From IMG/VR virus record IMGVR_UViG_3300044904_000040, positions 1-55,955 of that record: a stretch of 55,955 nt of DNA, one strand, 5' to 3'. The DNA comes from a virus. Position numbers and translations under genes: made by a program. The notes under the pieces are model-generated. The model did no database searches and was not told where the DNA came from. It was given only the letters and a program-made list of their open reading frames with translations. Positions 40,418-48,506 of this stretch are shown here, one piece after another. Numbering within the stretch: position 1 is the stretch's first letter; each line of letters starts with the position of its first letter.

Positions 40418-40960
40418 CTACAGGATGAAGCGCACCAGCAACGCGCCGGCGGCACCGCCGAACAGCAAGGCGGCGATCCCGATCACCCACTTCGGCAAGA
40501 CGATGCCGGTCAACGACTTCACTTCAGCATCGGCCGAAGTTTCCAGCTTGCCAATCTCGGCGCCGATCGCGCTCACCACGATGCGGGCTTCGCTGGGCGG
40601 CGCGGCCGCGGCCATGGCGGACGTCACCGCCTGCGTGTGGATGGCGACGGCGCTTTCCAGTGCGCCTTCAATCGTAGCCAGGATGGACGACGCCCGGGCC
40701 GCTGGGGCGGCGTGGACGTGTGCCGTCACCAGTCGCGCCAGGGCGGTCATGGCGGTGGCTGGCATGGGCAGGGGATCGACTGCAGCGGTCACTGCTGGGG
40801 CGGCAGCGGCTTGGCTGGCGGGCTGCGCGGCATTGGCCGCGGCGTTGGCCGGCGCCTGCGCGGGGGTGGCCTGGGCGGCGGCTGCAGCTACCAGGGCAGC
40901 GTCAACGGAGGTCGGCGGGAAGGCGGATGCGGACGGCAACAGGGATACAGTTTCGGACAT
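40418..40960 (-). CDS. Ala-rich protein with C-terminal membrane anchor
   Basis: 180 residues behind GGAGCC. Very Ala/Pro-rich (about 20-75), a helical middle, and a C-terminal membrane helix (PKWVIGIAALLFGGAAGALL, about 156-178). Last gene of the late operon, after the endolysin. A holin or spanin-like accessory is possible; no motif proves it. Confidence 0.65.
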   Translation of the reverse strand: MSETVSLLPSASAFPPTSVDAALVAAAAAQATPAQAPANAAANAAQPASQAAAAPAVTAAVDPLPMPATAMTALARLVTAHVHAAPAARASSILATIEGALESAVAIHTQAVTSAMAAAAPPSEARIVVSAIGAEIGKLETSADAEVKSLTGIVLPKWVIGIAALLFGGAAGALLVRFIL

Positions 40961-40961
40961 G

Positions 40962-41444
40962 TCAGGCTCCTTGGTTTGTGGTGGGGTCGCCGCCGGACAG
41001 CATGAGGTCGCGCTCGGCGGCGCGGCGGCGGGTCAGGCCGGCAAGCATCTGTCCGCCGGCGTGGTTCCATAGCATCAGATCGTCGGCGGCGCCGTGGAAG
41101 TTGCCGGCGTTGAGGTAGCGCAGGATCCGCGAGCCCGCGAAATTGCCGGATCCGAGGTTGTAGACGAAATCTGCCAGGGCGGCTTCTTCCTCCGTCGTCA
41201 TCGGAACCTTCACGTCGGCCTCCACGGTCTGCAGGGCTGACCGCATCTCGTTCTCGGCCCATGTCTTCGCCGTCGCCTCGTCGATCGGCGGGCTGTCCGC
41301 GGTGATCCGGTTGCCGTCCGCATCACGGATCGAGCCATAGCCGATCGTCCAGATGCCAACGGGGTCTTGGTAGGGCGGGGATGAAAACCCCTCGAAGGGT
41401 ATGGCCAGATCGGCGGCCTTTTCCAGTGCGTCCTCGTTCATCAC
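40962..41444 (-). CDS. Endolysin, GH24 lysozyme
   Basis: 160 residues. PFEGFSSPPYQDPVGIWTIG contains the GH24 catalytic triad layout: Glu 18, Asp 27 and Thr 33 (E-x8-D-x5-T). FVYNLGSGNFAGSRILRYLN and GLTRRRAAERDLML are the further lysozyme motifs. It hydrolyses peptidoglycan glycan strands. There is no signal peptide, so export needs a holin; candidates lie upstream. Confidence 0.93.
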   Translation of the reverse strand: MMNEDALEKAADLAIPFEGFSSPPYQDPVGIWTIGYGSIRDADGNRITADSPPIDEATAKTWAENEMRSALQTVEADVKVPMTTEEEAALADFVYNLGSGNFAGSRILRYLNAGNFHGAADDLMLWNHAGGQMLAGLTRRRAAERDLMLSGGDPTTNQGA

Positions 41445-41719
41445 TCAAATTCCCTTGCAGGAGTATCTGTCTGCACTTCGACGGGCGAAAAATCGGCGTA
41501 GTATTCGGCGCCGAGTTTGAAGTGTCGCGCGTGTTCTTCCTTCACCAGCGACAGTTCAATGCCGCCCGATGGGGTAGACGCATGGAAGTCCGGGTCGTAG
41601 GAAACGGACATTTTGATCGTCCGCATCTCGGCTGCGCTGCTCTTTCTGGTTTCGGGGTCGTAGGTGTGGCCGAGAGAGCGCGTGATGCTATCGACGCGAA
41701 ATTTGCAACGGATGTTCAT
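41441..41719 (-). CDS. Hypothetical protein between Rz and endolysin
   Basis: 92 residues from ATG 41719 with AGGAAAAG before it; the start lies inside the end of Rz. MNIRCKFRVDSITRSLGHTY, then strands (TIKMSVSYDPDFHASTPSGG, LGAEYYADFSPVE). A beta-rich conserved-looking phage protein: the order SxxRS....E.rTIkm.pV...sf....P.g..el.......f..G.eYYvDFtP. is one I recall from phage genomes. Function unknown. Confidence 0.7.
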   Translation of the reverse strand: MNIRCKFRVDSITRSLGHTYDPETRKSSAAEMRTIKMSVSYDPDFHASTPSGGIELSLVKEEHARHFKLGAEYYADFSPVEVQTDTPAREFE

Positions 41720-41735
41720 GATTCTTTTCCTGGCT

Positions 41736-42266
41736 TCATTGTTTCGTGCTGACGGCACGCGCGTAATCCTGGCAGGCACCAAGCTGTGCCTTATACCGAT
41801 CGGCCCTGGCCGCTATGGCGACAAGAGCTTCTGCAGTTCCTCTGTCGATGATGGCCCGGCCGGCGGTGGATCCATGACCCACGCCGCCGGTGGAGGCGGC
41901 AGGGGGCACGCGACTGCCACCGCTTGCATTGGTGGCGACTGAGATTGACAACTGGCGAGTGCCAGCAACAACAGAGGCACGCAGATCGTCATTGGCCACC
42001 TGGGCATCGGTCAACTCCTTGAAATGTTCGGCATCGGATTGTGCAAGCTGGGCCTGCAGCTTTTGCTCCGTCGCAATGTGTTCGGCCTCGGCCACTGCGG
42101 CGGCATCAGACACGGCCTTCAGGTCGCGCTGGTGGGCGGCAATCTCGGTCTGCAGCGCCACTTCCTGCCAGTGATAGGTGGTGTATCCGCCCGTCCCGGC
42201 GCCGATCAGGAAGGCGCCAAGCGCGATCCAAAGGGTTGACATGCCGCCTGAAAGAAATGAAAGCAT
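41736..42266 (-). CDS. Rz: Rz-like inner-membrane spanin (i-spanin)
   Basis: 176 residues. N-terminal membrane anchor (STLWIALGAFLIGAGTGGYT, about 10-30), then a long helical periplasmic segment (HQRDLKAVSDAAAVAEAEHI; AEHFKELTDAQVANDDLRAS) followed by GTRQLSISV, the usual Rz pattern. It bridges the periplasm with Rz1 to fuse the membranes in the last step of lysis. Its ATG overlaps the stop of the previous gene (TGATG). The o-spanin gene lies wholly inside it. Confidence 0.85.
   Translation of the reverse strand: MLSFLSGGMSTLWIALGAFLIGAGTGGYTTYHWQEVALQTEIAAHQRDLKAVSDAAAVAEAEHIATEQKLQAQLAQSDAEHFKELTDAQVANDDLRASVVAGTRQLSISVATNASGGSRVPPAASTGGVGHGSTAGRAIIDRGTAEALVAIAARADRYKAQLGACQDYARAVSTKQ
41813..42007 (-). 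CDS. Rz1: Rz1-like outer-membrane lipoprotein (o-spanin), embedded in Rz
   Basis: 64 residues in another frame of the Rz gene. MPRWPMTICVPLLLLALASC has a signal peptide and a lipobox (LASC, Cys 20). The mature part is short and Pro-rich (PLPPPPAAWVMDPPPAGPSS), exactly as in Rz1. The fully nested layout is that of lambda Rz/Rz1. Confidence 0.85.
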   Translation of the reverse strand: MPRWPMTICVPLLLLALASCQSQSPPMQAVAVACPLPPPPAAWVMDPPPAGPSSTEELQKLLSP

Positions 42267-42592
42267 CAGCTTGGTCCCCTATCTGCATCCTGTCGCGGAG
42301 GCACGTCGGCATAGGGTCTGGCGTCCGGTTCAGTCCGGCCCTTCAGGCCCAAGGCCGCGCCGGCTCCGGTAATCAGCAACGCCGCGCCCTGGCAAAATGC
42401 CAATCCGTCAAATGGTCGGCCTTTGCATAGCACAGAATAGATGCTGAGGAACATGAACACCGCGCCGGACAGCGCGAAGAATATCCTTACAATATCGAGT
42501 GTAATGTTGTCCTTTCCAGTGATGGCGCCAATCAACTTGGTCTTTCCATCCGGGGATACCCTGGCCGGACAATCAATGCAGGGTTCAGCCAT
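42266..42592 (-). CDS. Small membrane protein, holin candidate
   Basis: 108 residues, MAEPCIDCPARVSPDGKTKL with two Cys near the N terminus, two membrane helices (IVRIFFALSGAVFMFLSIYS; LAFCQGAALLITGAGAALGL) and a charged tail. Two membrane segments between tail-fibre and lysis genes fit a holin or antiholin. Confidence 0.6.
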   Translation of the reverse strand: MAEPCIDCPARVSPDGKTKLIGAITGKDNITLDIVRIFFALSGAVFMFLSIYSVLCKGRPFDGLAFCQGAALLITGAGAALGLKGRTEPDARPYADVPPRQDADRGPS

Positions 42593-42926
42593 GCCTCAAT
42601 GCCAACACTGCGATAACGCAACTGGCTATTCCGCACAAAATTGCACAGATCGATACCCATCGAGACAATATATCCTTGTCTTCGTTTCTGCTGGCGTGAG
42701 ATGCAGCGTTCTGAGAAGCCGTCGAAATTTCAAGATTGTGAACGGCAACAAGAACAACCTTCAGGTCTGTCCTGATATCATCTAGCCACTTTCGTGTTTC
42801 TCTTACCTCGGCTTCCATTTTGTGAACGCCTGATAAAGCAATTTTTAGGTCGCTCCTAAATTCTTCATGGACATGTCTTATCTCTTTAATCTCAGCTTCG
42901 AGAAGCGATACGCGTGTCTCCATCAT
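42585..42926 (-). CDS. XhlA-like hemolysin/holin accessory protein
   Basis: 113 residues behind AGGATGGG. A coiled coil (SLLEAEIKEIRHVHEEFRSD; MEAEVRETRKWLDDIRTDLK) ends in a C-terminal membrane helix (WVSICAILCGIASCVIAVLA). This coiled-coil plus anchor layout is that of XhlA-type lysis proteins. It is the first gene of the lysis cassette. Confidence 0.65.
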   Translation of the reverse strand: MMETRVSLLEAEIKEIRHVHEEFRSDLKIALSGVHKMEAEVRETRKWLDDIRTDLKVVLVAVHNLEISTASQNAASHASRNEDKDILSRWVSICAILCGIASCVIAVLALRHG

Positions 42927-42932
42927 CCCATC

Positions 42933-44060
42933 CTAGCCTGGAACCCACGTTATCGTAGGTGCGGTGCCAGTATAGGTTATAGTTACGGTATCAGTCTGCA
43001 AAAGCCTTACGCCACCAGACACGATCCCGGTGTTGATGGTGGTGCTGGCTCGGGTGAAGTCGATTTGCGACACGGTGCCGCCGGTCACATAGAGCGTGCC
43101 CTGGGCGCCGGCGACGTAGGCGAACGGGGAGCCGGTGGGGGTGACGGCCACCATGGCTGAGCCCGGGCCGGACGGGCCGTTGATGGTCATGTTGGGGCCG
43201 GTCCAGATGATCCAGTTATCAAACTCGGTCGGCTGGATGTTCTGCTGGTTGCCGGTCAAGTTGCTGGTAACGGTGATCCCGGTTTCAGCCGGCTCTGTGT
43301 TCAGTGTGCCGCCGGTGCCGCCGTTTGGGACGTGGAAAGAGTTGTAGCCGCCAAAGCCGAAATCAAATCCGGTTACAATGCCGTGCATGTGGCCAGCATC
43401 AGCAACGGTGAGGGTGTCAGTTTGCGCAAGTTCACTGCCGCCGGATACGCCCAACGTGGCGGCTATGCCGATGCTGGCAGTGGTGACGCGATTGGCGGCC
43501 GTGCCGCCCATGTTGTCCGCGCCCGCGGATACCCGGCCGCGCTTATCGGGGAGGTTGAATGTGGTGCTGCCGTCGCCGGCGCCGTAGGCCGTCTGGATGA
43601 CGGCGAATAGCGTGGCATAGGTGCTGCGGGAGACAGGCGCACCAGTGCAGAGCAACCAGCCTGGGGGAATGGCAGATGCCGGTCCTGAATAGGCCTTCTG
43701 CTCGCCGGTCAGCACCGCAACGCCGCTGGCCAAGCCTTGTCCGCCTGTGGTAGCGGAAATATCGCCAATGCCGGTGATGCCGTTTTCCGTCCAATATGGA
43801 TTGGTCGGCGGGTCGCTATCGGTCGGCGGCGACAGGACGAATGTGTAAGCATTGCCCTGGATCAGCCAGATATCGCACTGGCCGTTCGAGTCGAGAATGA
43901 TCGGGTTCGTGTTCGGTGTGCTGCCGGTGTATTCGGTATAAGTCTTCAGCTTGGTCGTGGTGCCGGACAGATAGGTGAACAGCTTGCCGCCGGAAAGCGG
44001 GGCGCCGTTCTGATTGAACTGGAACTTGGGAAGCGGAGCCTGGAATACGGGGGTTGCCAT
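42933..44060 (-). CDS. Tail fibre with phage collar domain
   Basis: 375 residues from the ATG of GTGATG 44060. The N-terminal ~90 residues (LPKFQFNQNGAPLSGGKLFT) resemble the attachment part of short fibres. Residues about 125-190 form a phage tail collar domain (PPGWLLCTGAPVSRSTYATL; GAGDGSTTFNLPDKRGRVSA), followed by HMHGIV. The C-terminal part is Gly/Thr-rich beta. Likely receptor-binding or collar fibre. Confidence 0.85.
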   Translation of the reverse strand: MATPVFQAPLPKFQFNQNGAPLSGGKLFTYLSGTTTKLKTYTEYTGSTPNTNPIILDSNGQCDIWLIQGNAYTFVLSPPTDSDPPTNPYWTENGITGIGDISATTGGQGLASGVAVLTGEQKAYSGPASAIPPGWLLCTGAPVSRSTYATLFAVIQTAYGAGDGSTTFNLPDKRGRVSAGADNMGGTAANRVTTASIGIAATLGVSGGSELAQTDTLTVADAGHMHGIVTGFDFGFGGYNSFHVPNGGTGGTLNTEPAETGITVTSNLTGNQQNIQPTEFDNWIIWTGPNMTINGPSGPGSAMVAVTPTGSPFAYVAGAQGTLYVTGGTVSQIDFTRASTTINTGIVSGGVRLLQTDTVTITYTGTAPTITWVPG

Positions 44061-45394
44061 CACTCACCTTCCATTTCGAGCGCGTAGCCAAAGCTGTGCA
44101 ATTCTGGCAAACTTTTGATCACTTTGTCACCAATATCGGTTCGATACATTTTATTGGGGAAGTGGATCTTCTTTATCGCTCCATACACTTTTTTCTGCGC
44201 CTGGGCGACGGTTTTACCAAGGCCGCTTGTTACCAGAACGTATTCGCCAGTGGTCTGGTGGCCGAGTCCTTCAACAACCTTTCCGTCTTTCATCATCGGG
44301 CCTTTCCCCATCATGACGCAGGCCGGGTGGACCTGACGCCAAACCGAGTCCAGCCCGGTGATCGGGTTGCCTTCGACCATCTCGGGGGTGCTGGCGTTGT
44401 AGGGGTAGCGCGGCTGGGCCATCACCACGCCGATCGCCACGTCATTCGACACGCGAAGGCTGTCTTTGCCGTCCAACAGATCCCGCATCCATTGCGCAGG
44501 ATCTCCGCGGTGCGATGCCACCTGAATATAGAACGCCGGCCAGCCGCAACGCACGGTGAACTCGAACGGCCACGCCTTGCCCTTGTTGTCGATGCCAACG
44601 CCGACGGCAAAGTCGCCGCGGTGGCCGAGCGCAGCCAGGGCCGGCGCCATCGGCTTCAGGCACTCGTCCGCGAGCTTGTCAGCTTCGACATACTGACAGA
44701 CCGAGCCCTGCTCGCCGCAGTTCGGCCCGATGTCGCCGTTCATCAGGGGTTTGTGTTCGAAGCAAATCTGCCAGCGTTCGGGGAGAAAGCCGTCGGGTCC
44801 GAACCAGCCGGACACGCCGAATTCACAGGCCATGTCGATCTTCTCCTGTAGCATACATTGCCCCTTGAGGGTCGCGCCGCAGGCGATCTGGCGTTGGATC
44901 CAGCCAACCATGTCAGCCGGGTCTTTGCCCACATAGGTCAGGGATTTGTCGTCGGTGTCGCCCATCGGTTTGAACACCCATGCGCGATCTGACTTCCGGG
45001 CGAAGGCCTCGGCATCCTTCATCGAATTGAACATTTGATAGGGCGGCAACTCCATGCCAGCCGCCTTCATCGAGTCCATGCCAGCCGATCGGTTGATCTC
45101 AAGGTTGGCGCTGGCCACCGTCGGGGCAAAAATCTTGTATCCAAAATCTGACCTGTAGCGGTCGAAATCGTGGAGGAACTTGAAGTTGCCGCTAGTCCAG
45201 ATCAGGCCGTCTTTGGCCCAAGCCATGTGCGGCTTCCAATCATCCACGATCGTGATGCCCTTGAACCCCTCGCCGTCGCGTAGGGACTTTCCCGGCTTCG
45301 TCCATCGGAACCAGCGAACTTCGTGGCCGGCGGCGGCGCACCGCAGCGCGAAGTCCAGGCCAAGCGCCTCGGTATCGACCAGCAAGATTCTCAC
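44060..45394 (-). CDS. PurD-like ATP-grasp ligase
   Basis: 444 residues from GTG 45394 (GTGA overlap; GGAGG nine bases upstream). N-terminal Rossmann-like start (RILLVDTEALGLDFALRCAA). ATP-grasp part: NRSAGMDSMKAAGMELPPYQ, AWVFKP, EKIDMACEFGVSGWFGPDGF. PurD-specific pattern: CFEHKPLMNGDIGPNCGEQG (compare DHKR..D.GPNTGGMG), and PFEFTVRCGWPAF at the metal-binding site (compare EyNvRfGDPE). It could make a phosphoribosylglycinamide-like or other amide bond. The normal Asn and Asp-Pro-Glu are altered, so the substrate may differ. Lies between ejection genes and the collar fibre. Confidence 0.8.
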   Translation of the reverse strand: MRILLVDTEALGLDFALRCAAAGHEVRWFRWTKPGKSLRDGEGFKGITIVDDWKPHMAWAKDGLIWTSGNFKFLHDFDRYRSDFGYKIFAPTVASANLEINRSAGMDSMKAAGMELPPYQMFNSMKDAEAFARKSDRAWVFKPMGDTDDKSLTYVGKDPADMVGWIQRQIACGATLKGQCMLQEKIDMACEFGVSGWFGPDGFLPERWQICFEHKPLMNGDIGPNCGEQGSVCQYVEADKLADECLKPMAPALAALGHRGDFAVGVGIDNKGKAWPFEFTVRCGWPAFYIQVASHRGDPAQWMRDLLDGKDSLRVSNDVAIGVVMAQPRYPYNASTPEMVEGNPITGLDSVWRQVHPACVMMGKGPMMKDGKVVEGLGHQTTGEYVLVTSGLGKTVAQAQKKVYGAIKKIHFPNKMYRTDIGDKVIKSLPELHSFGYALEMEGE

Positions 45395-45750
45395 TTCGGT
45401 TCCTCCCAATCGACCGTGCCGTATCGGTCGATTCCCATCTCATGAGCGATCATGTGGTCGATCAGGGCGGCGAAGCGATGCTGACGGATATAGGGGGCGC
45501 CGGGTGCGTCTCCTGGCTCGCCGTCGCCGGTGAAGGCCATGTCGAAGTCGTCAACGGCCTGCTGCGTGACGCCGGCGCTCTCGCAAAGCTTCATCTCGAT
45601 CAATTCGTGAATGGCGATCAAGAACTGGTCGTGCTGCGGCATTTCCTCGTTGATCTGGATCATGATCACGCCGTCGGGGGTGGTGAACCAGTCGCCGTCC
45701 GTCCGGTAGCGCATCTCGTCGGCCGGCAAAGTCTCGATCACGATTCTCAT
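45391..45750 (-). CDS. Conserved phage hypothetical protein with HELIE motif
   Basis: 119 residues. FLIAIHELIEMKLCESAGVT followed by VDDFDMAF, PGDAPGAPYIRQHRFAALID and a final W gives a pattern HEliE..LC...Gi....vD.FD......PYhreH..A found in many phage proteins. The HEL.E helix and later His could bind zinc, but it is not a standard HExxH protease. Coupled by ATGA to the upstream gene and GTGA to the PurD-like gene. Confidence 0.75.
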   Translation of the reverse strand: MRIVIETLPADEMRYRTDGDWFTTPDGVIMIQINEEMPQHDQFLIAIHELIEMKLCESAGVTQQAVDDFDMAFTGDGEPGDAPGAPYIRQHRFAALIDHMIAHEMGIDRYGTVDWEEPK

Positions 45751-48506
45751 TGCTGCTGTCCTTTGTCGCCCATGATCATCTGCAGCCCTGGGTAAAGCAC
45801 GAATGGGGAAAGCGCGCCGCTGGGTTGTGCTAGGGATGGCTTCACAATCCCCACCATCTGCTGCTGAAAGCCTTTGTTCATCACGGCCGCGCGCGCCAGC
45901 GGGCGGATGCCGGCGGCGGCCATGAAGGCCGCGGCCTCGCCGTAGTCGCCTTTGATCAGCGATCGTGCGGCGGCCATTCCAGCGAAGGACACATCCAGCA
46001 CGCTCAAGCTCTCCACGGCGCCAAATTTCGTCGGAGTCTGGAAGGATCTTTCGAAATTGTTGGCGGCATCAGCGATCACCTTTAGGTTGCCGCCTAATGG
46101 CTTGCCGCGGTTCTGCAGGGCGGCCAGCCGGCGGGCACTCACTTGATGCGTGGCATCATTCAGAGCCGTCTCGATGTCGTAAGACTTGGCAATATTCACC
46201 CTGGCAGTGCGAACGTCATCCAACAGATGTCCCTGATTGGTCTTGGCGAGATTTCGTTCAATCAGTTCTTCCATAGCCTGTGCTGCGCCGCGTTGGGCTG
46301 TTCCGAGGGACAGGTCTTTGTAGGCCACCTGTTTGCCGCCGGGCGCGGATAGATTGGATACCGAATCCTGCCGCAGAGCCTTGATCCGTTCGATCATAGC
46401 GGTTGGACTGTAGGATGGCTTGGCCACCAGGTCCTTGAGCATCGCCTCCAATTCGGGGCTTTTCATCTGGCTGTATTCGGAGCCAGCAATTCGGGCCTCG
46501 CGTGCCAGCTTCGAAATATCGTCTTGGAATGTCTGGTCGATGGAGAAGGGCTGCTGGATGGACTTCAGCCGGCCATAGGCCAACCCTTGCATGTCGCGGT
46601 AATGCTGCAACATGTCCTTGTCGATCAAAGTCTTCTCGGGGAAGCCAAGCTCTCGGGCCGCAAGGCCATCGGTTACGGCCTGATTCTTCGCGCTGGCGAA
46701 CTGCTCCATTTTAATCTTGCCGCCAGCGCCGGCCATGATGTTTGGCAGGCTCACCTTGGCGATACTGCCTTCAGTGGCCTCGGCCGGGGGCAGGACATAT
46801 CCCACGCCGATCGCATCCTTGGCCGCTTGGCTGGGATTGATCTTGATGGCGTTGTAGAACATTCGCGGTCCGGCAAATGGCAGGACCGATGCGAGCGCGC
46901 CGGCAGTGAACTGCACCCATGGCGGGGCGCCCGATTCCTTGGCGATCGTGGAGGCTGTTGCTGAGAGGCCGCCGGCCACCATCTGCACATTGGGTTTTTC
47001 GGAAAGCGATACGGCAACGGCCTTCACCAGCGGATTGATGGCGGTTTCTGCCAGTGCTTTCGCTGCGGCTGCGCCGCTGAGTGCGTTGCCGACGCCTGCG
47101 CCTGCTGCCTGGGCTACACGCTCCGTCGCTGTCTGGGGGCGCGGTAGGCCAAGATGGTCGAGCGCCATGTCGGTGATCGTGCCAAGGGTGGCGCTCTGCG
47201 GCAGGCCAACATGGGGGGCGATCGCGTTGTAAGCTGTGGTGCCAAGGTCGGTTGCGCCGGCGAGCGCCAGTCCAGCCAAAGCGCCTGGGGGCCCAGCCAA
47301 CGCGCCACCGATGCCGCCGGCTGTCGCATAGGGAGCAAGCCCGCGCCCCAACGATCCGGCCACGCGGGCGGCGGTGGTGCGGCCGACATCTTCCGGGGCG
47401 CCCTCGGTTATGCCGCCCGGCGTTATTGGTGGGGCTGTGGGCATAGGCTCGGGGACGCCCATGATGAACTGGTCGCTGGGCGGGACTTCGGCCGCCTGGG
47501 CGCCTGGGATCAACGCATTGCCAACGGACGATGCGATCCGGCCCATCAAGGATCCGCCCTCGCCGGGCTGCGGCTGCACGTCGGATGCGGGAATGAATTT
47601 GTGGGGCACGACCTTGCCAGTGGTGCCGACAATCTCGGTGGGGTTGCCTTCGCCCTCTTTGCGGATCGCCACGGGGATCATGTCCACGCCGGCTTCCTGC
47701 GCCAGCAATGCGCGGTGGCGGCCGTCTTGATCTGTGACCTGGGCGGTGCTGCCATCCACCTTCAGGTTGAGGGAGGGGATTTCTTCCACCTTATCGCCGC
47801 GGGCAACCGATTTGGCGATCGAGCGGCCAGCCGGGGTTTGGAAGGCGTCTTTGCCGAGCGGGGGGGTCAGCGCAAGATAGTCCTCCGGTGGCATATAAAC
47901 GACGTCGGTTCCTTCGTCGGCCTCATGCTCCCGCAGTGCGTAATCGCTGAACTGATATTTGTCGGTGCCGATCCGCGGGCCGCCGCCGGCCTTGCCCTGC
48001 CACATCACCGACGCCGGCCGTTCGAATACCCGCTTAAACGAGTCCTCGGCCTCCGACACCGGCACATTTTCGTCTGTGAGGCGCTTGCGGAGCGAGGGAT
48101 ACTGTTCGCGCAATTCCTTGTCGGCAAAGGCGAACTGCGCGTCGGGACTGTTCGGGTCCAGGCCTTCCTTCTTCGCGAAGGCCTGCAGTTGATCCCATCG
48201 CTCGTTGTGGTGCTGGAACAGGCCGTGGCTGGTGCCATTGTCGCCGGTGTCCAGCGGGTTGCCGCCCGATTCCCGCATCACATTCTGCGCAACGCCGGCG
48301 GCGCCGTTGGGCGAATATCCAAGAGCGATCCCCTTCTGAACAAGCTGGTCGTAATCCAGCTTCATCGGTTTGGCCGGCGCGGCGGGACGGGGGGCCGGTG
48401 TGGGGGCGGGTGTCTGCGATGGCGGCCGGACGGTCACAGTCGGCGCCGAGAACATGACCGGGGCGGTCGGCATCGGCTCGGGCTCGCCAAGAATGAACTC
48501 GCTCAT
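45747..48506 (-). CDS. Large virion protein with phage tail lysin domain and ParB-like segment
   Basis: 919 residues. Near residues 50-160 a phage tail-type lysin/transglycosylase domain: GAAGVAQNVMRESGGNPLDT, GTSHGLFQHHNERWDQLQAF, FADKELREQYPSL. Near 255-285 STAQVTDQDGRHRALLAQEA-GVDMIPV resembles a ParB/sulfiredoxin-type DGRHR motif. The centre has Gly/Ala-rich hydrophobic segments (GRGLAPYATAGGIGGALAGP), and the C-terminal third is helical. This is the make-up of injected proteins that breach the cell wall. ATGA-coupled at both ends. Confidence 0.8.
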   Translation of the reverse strand: MSEFILGEPEPMPTAPVMFSAPTVTVRPPSQTPAPTPAPRPAAPAKPMKLDYDQLVQKGIALGYSPNGAAGVAQNVMRESGGNPLDTGDNGTSHGLFQHHNERWDQLQAFAKKEGLDPNSPDAQFAFADKELREQYPSLRKRLTDENVPVSEAEDSFKRVFERPASVMWQGKAGGGPRIGTDKYQFSDYALREHEADEGTDVVYMPPEDYLALTPPLGKDAFQTPAGRSIAKSVARGDKVEEIPSLNLKVDGSTAQVTDQDGRHRALLAQEAGVDMIPVAIRKEGEGNPTEIVGTTGKVVPHKFIPASDVQPQPGEGGSLMGRIASSVGNALIPGAQAAEVPPSDQFIMGVPEPMPTAPPITPGGITEGAPEDVGRTTAARVAGSLGRGLAPYATAGGIGGALAGPPGALAGLALAGATDLGTTAYNAIAPHVGLPQSATLGTITDMALDHLGLPRPQTATERVAQAAGAGVGNALSGAAAAKALAETAINPLVKAVAVSLSEKPNVQMVAGGLSATASTIAKESGAPPWVQFTAGALASVLPFAGPRMFYNAIKINPSQAAKDAIGVGYVLPPAEATEGSIAKVSLPNIMAGAGGKIKMEQFASAKNQAVTDGLAARELGFPEKTLIDKDMLQHYRDMQGLAYGRLKSIQQPFSIDQTFQDDISKLAREARIAGSEYSQMKSPELEAMLKDLVAKPSYSPTAMIERIKALRQDSVSNLSAPGGKQVAYKDLSLGTAQRGAAQAMEELIERNLAKTNQGHLLDDVRTARVNIAKSYDIETALNDATHQVSARRLAALQNRGKPLGGNLKVIADAANNFERSFQTPTKFGAVESLSVLDVSFAGMAAARSLIKGDYGEAAAFMAAAGIRPLARAAVMNKGFQQQMVGIVKPSLAQPSGALSPFVLYPGLQMIMGDKGQQQ

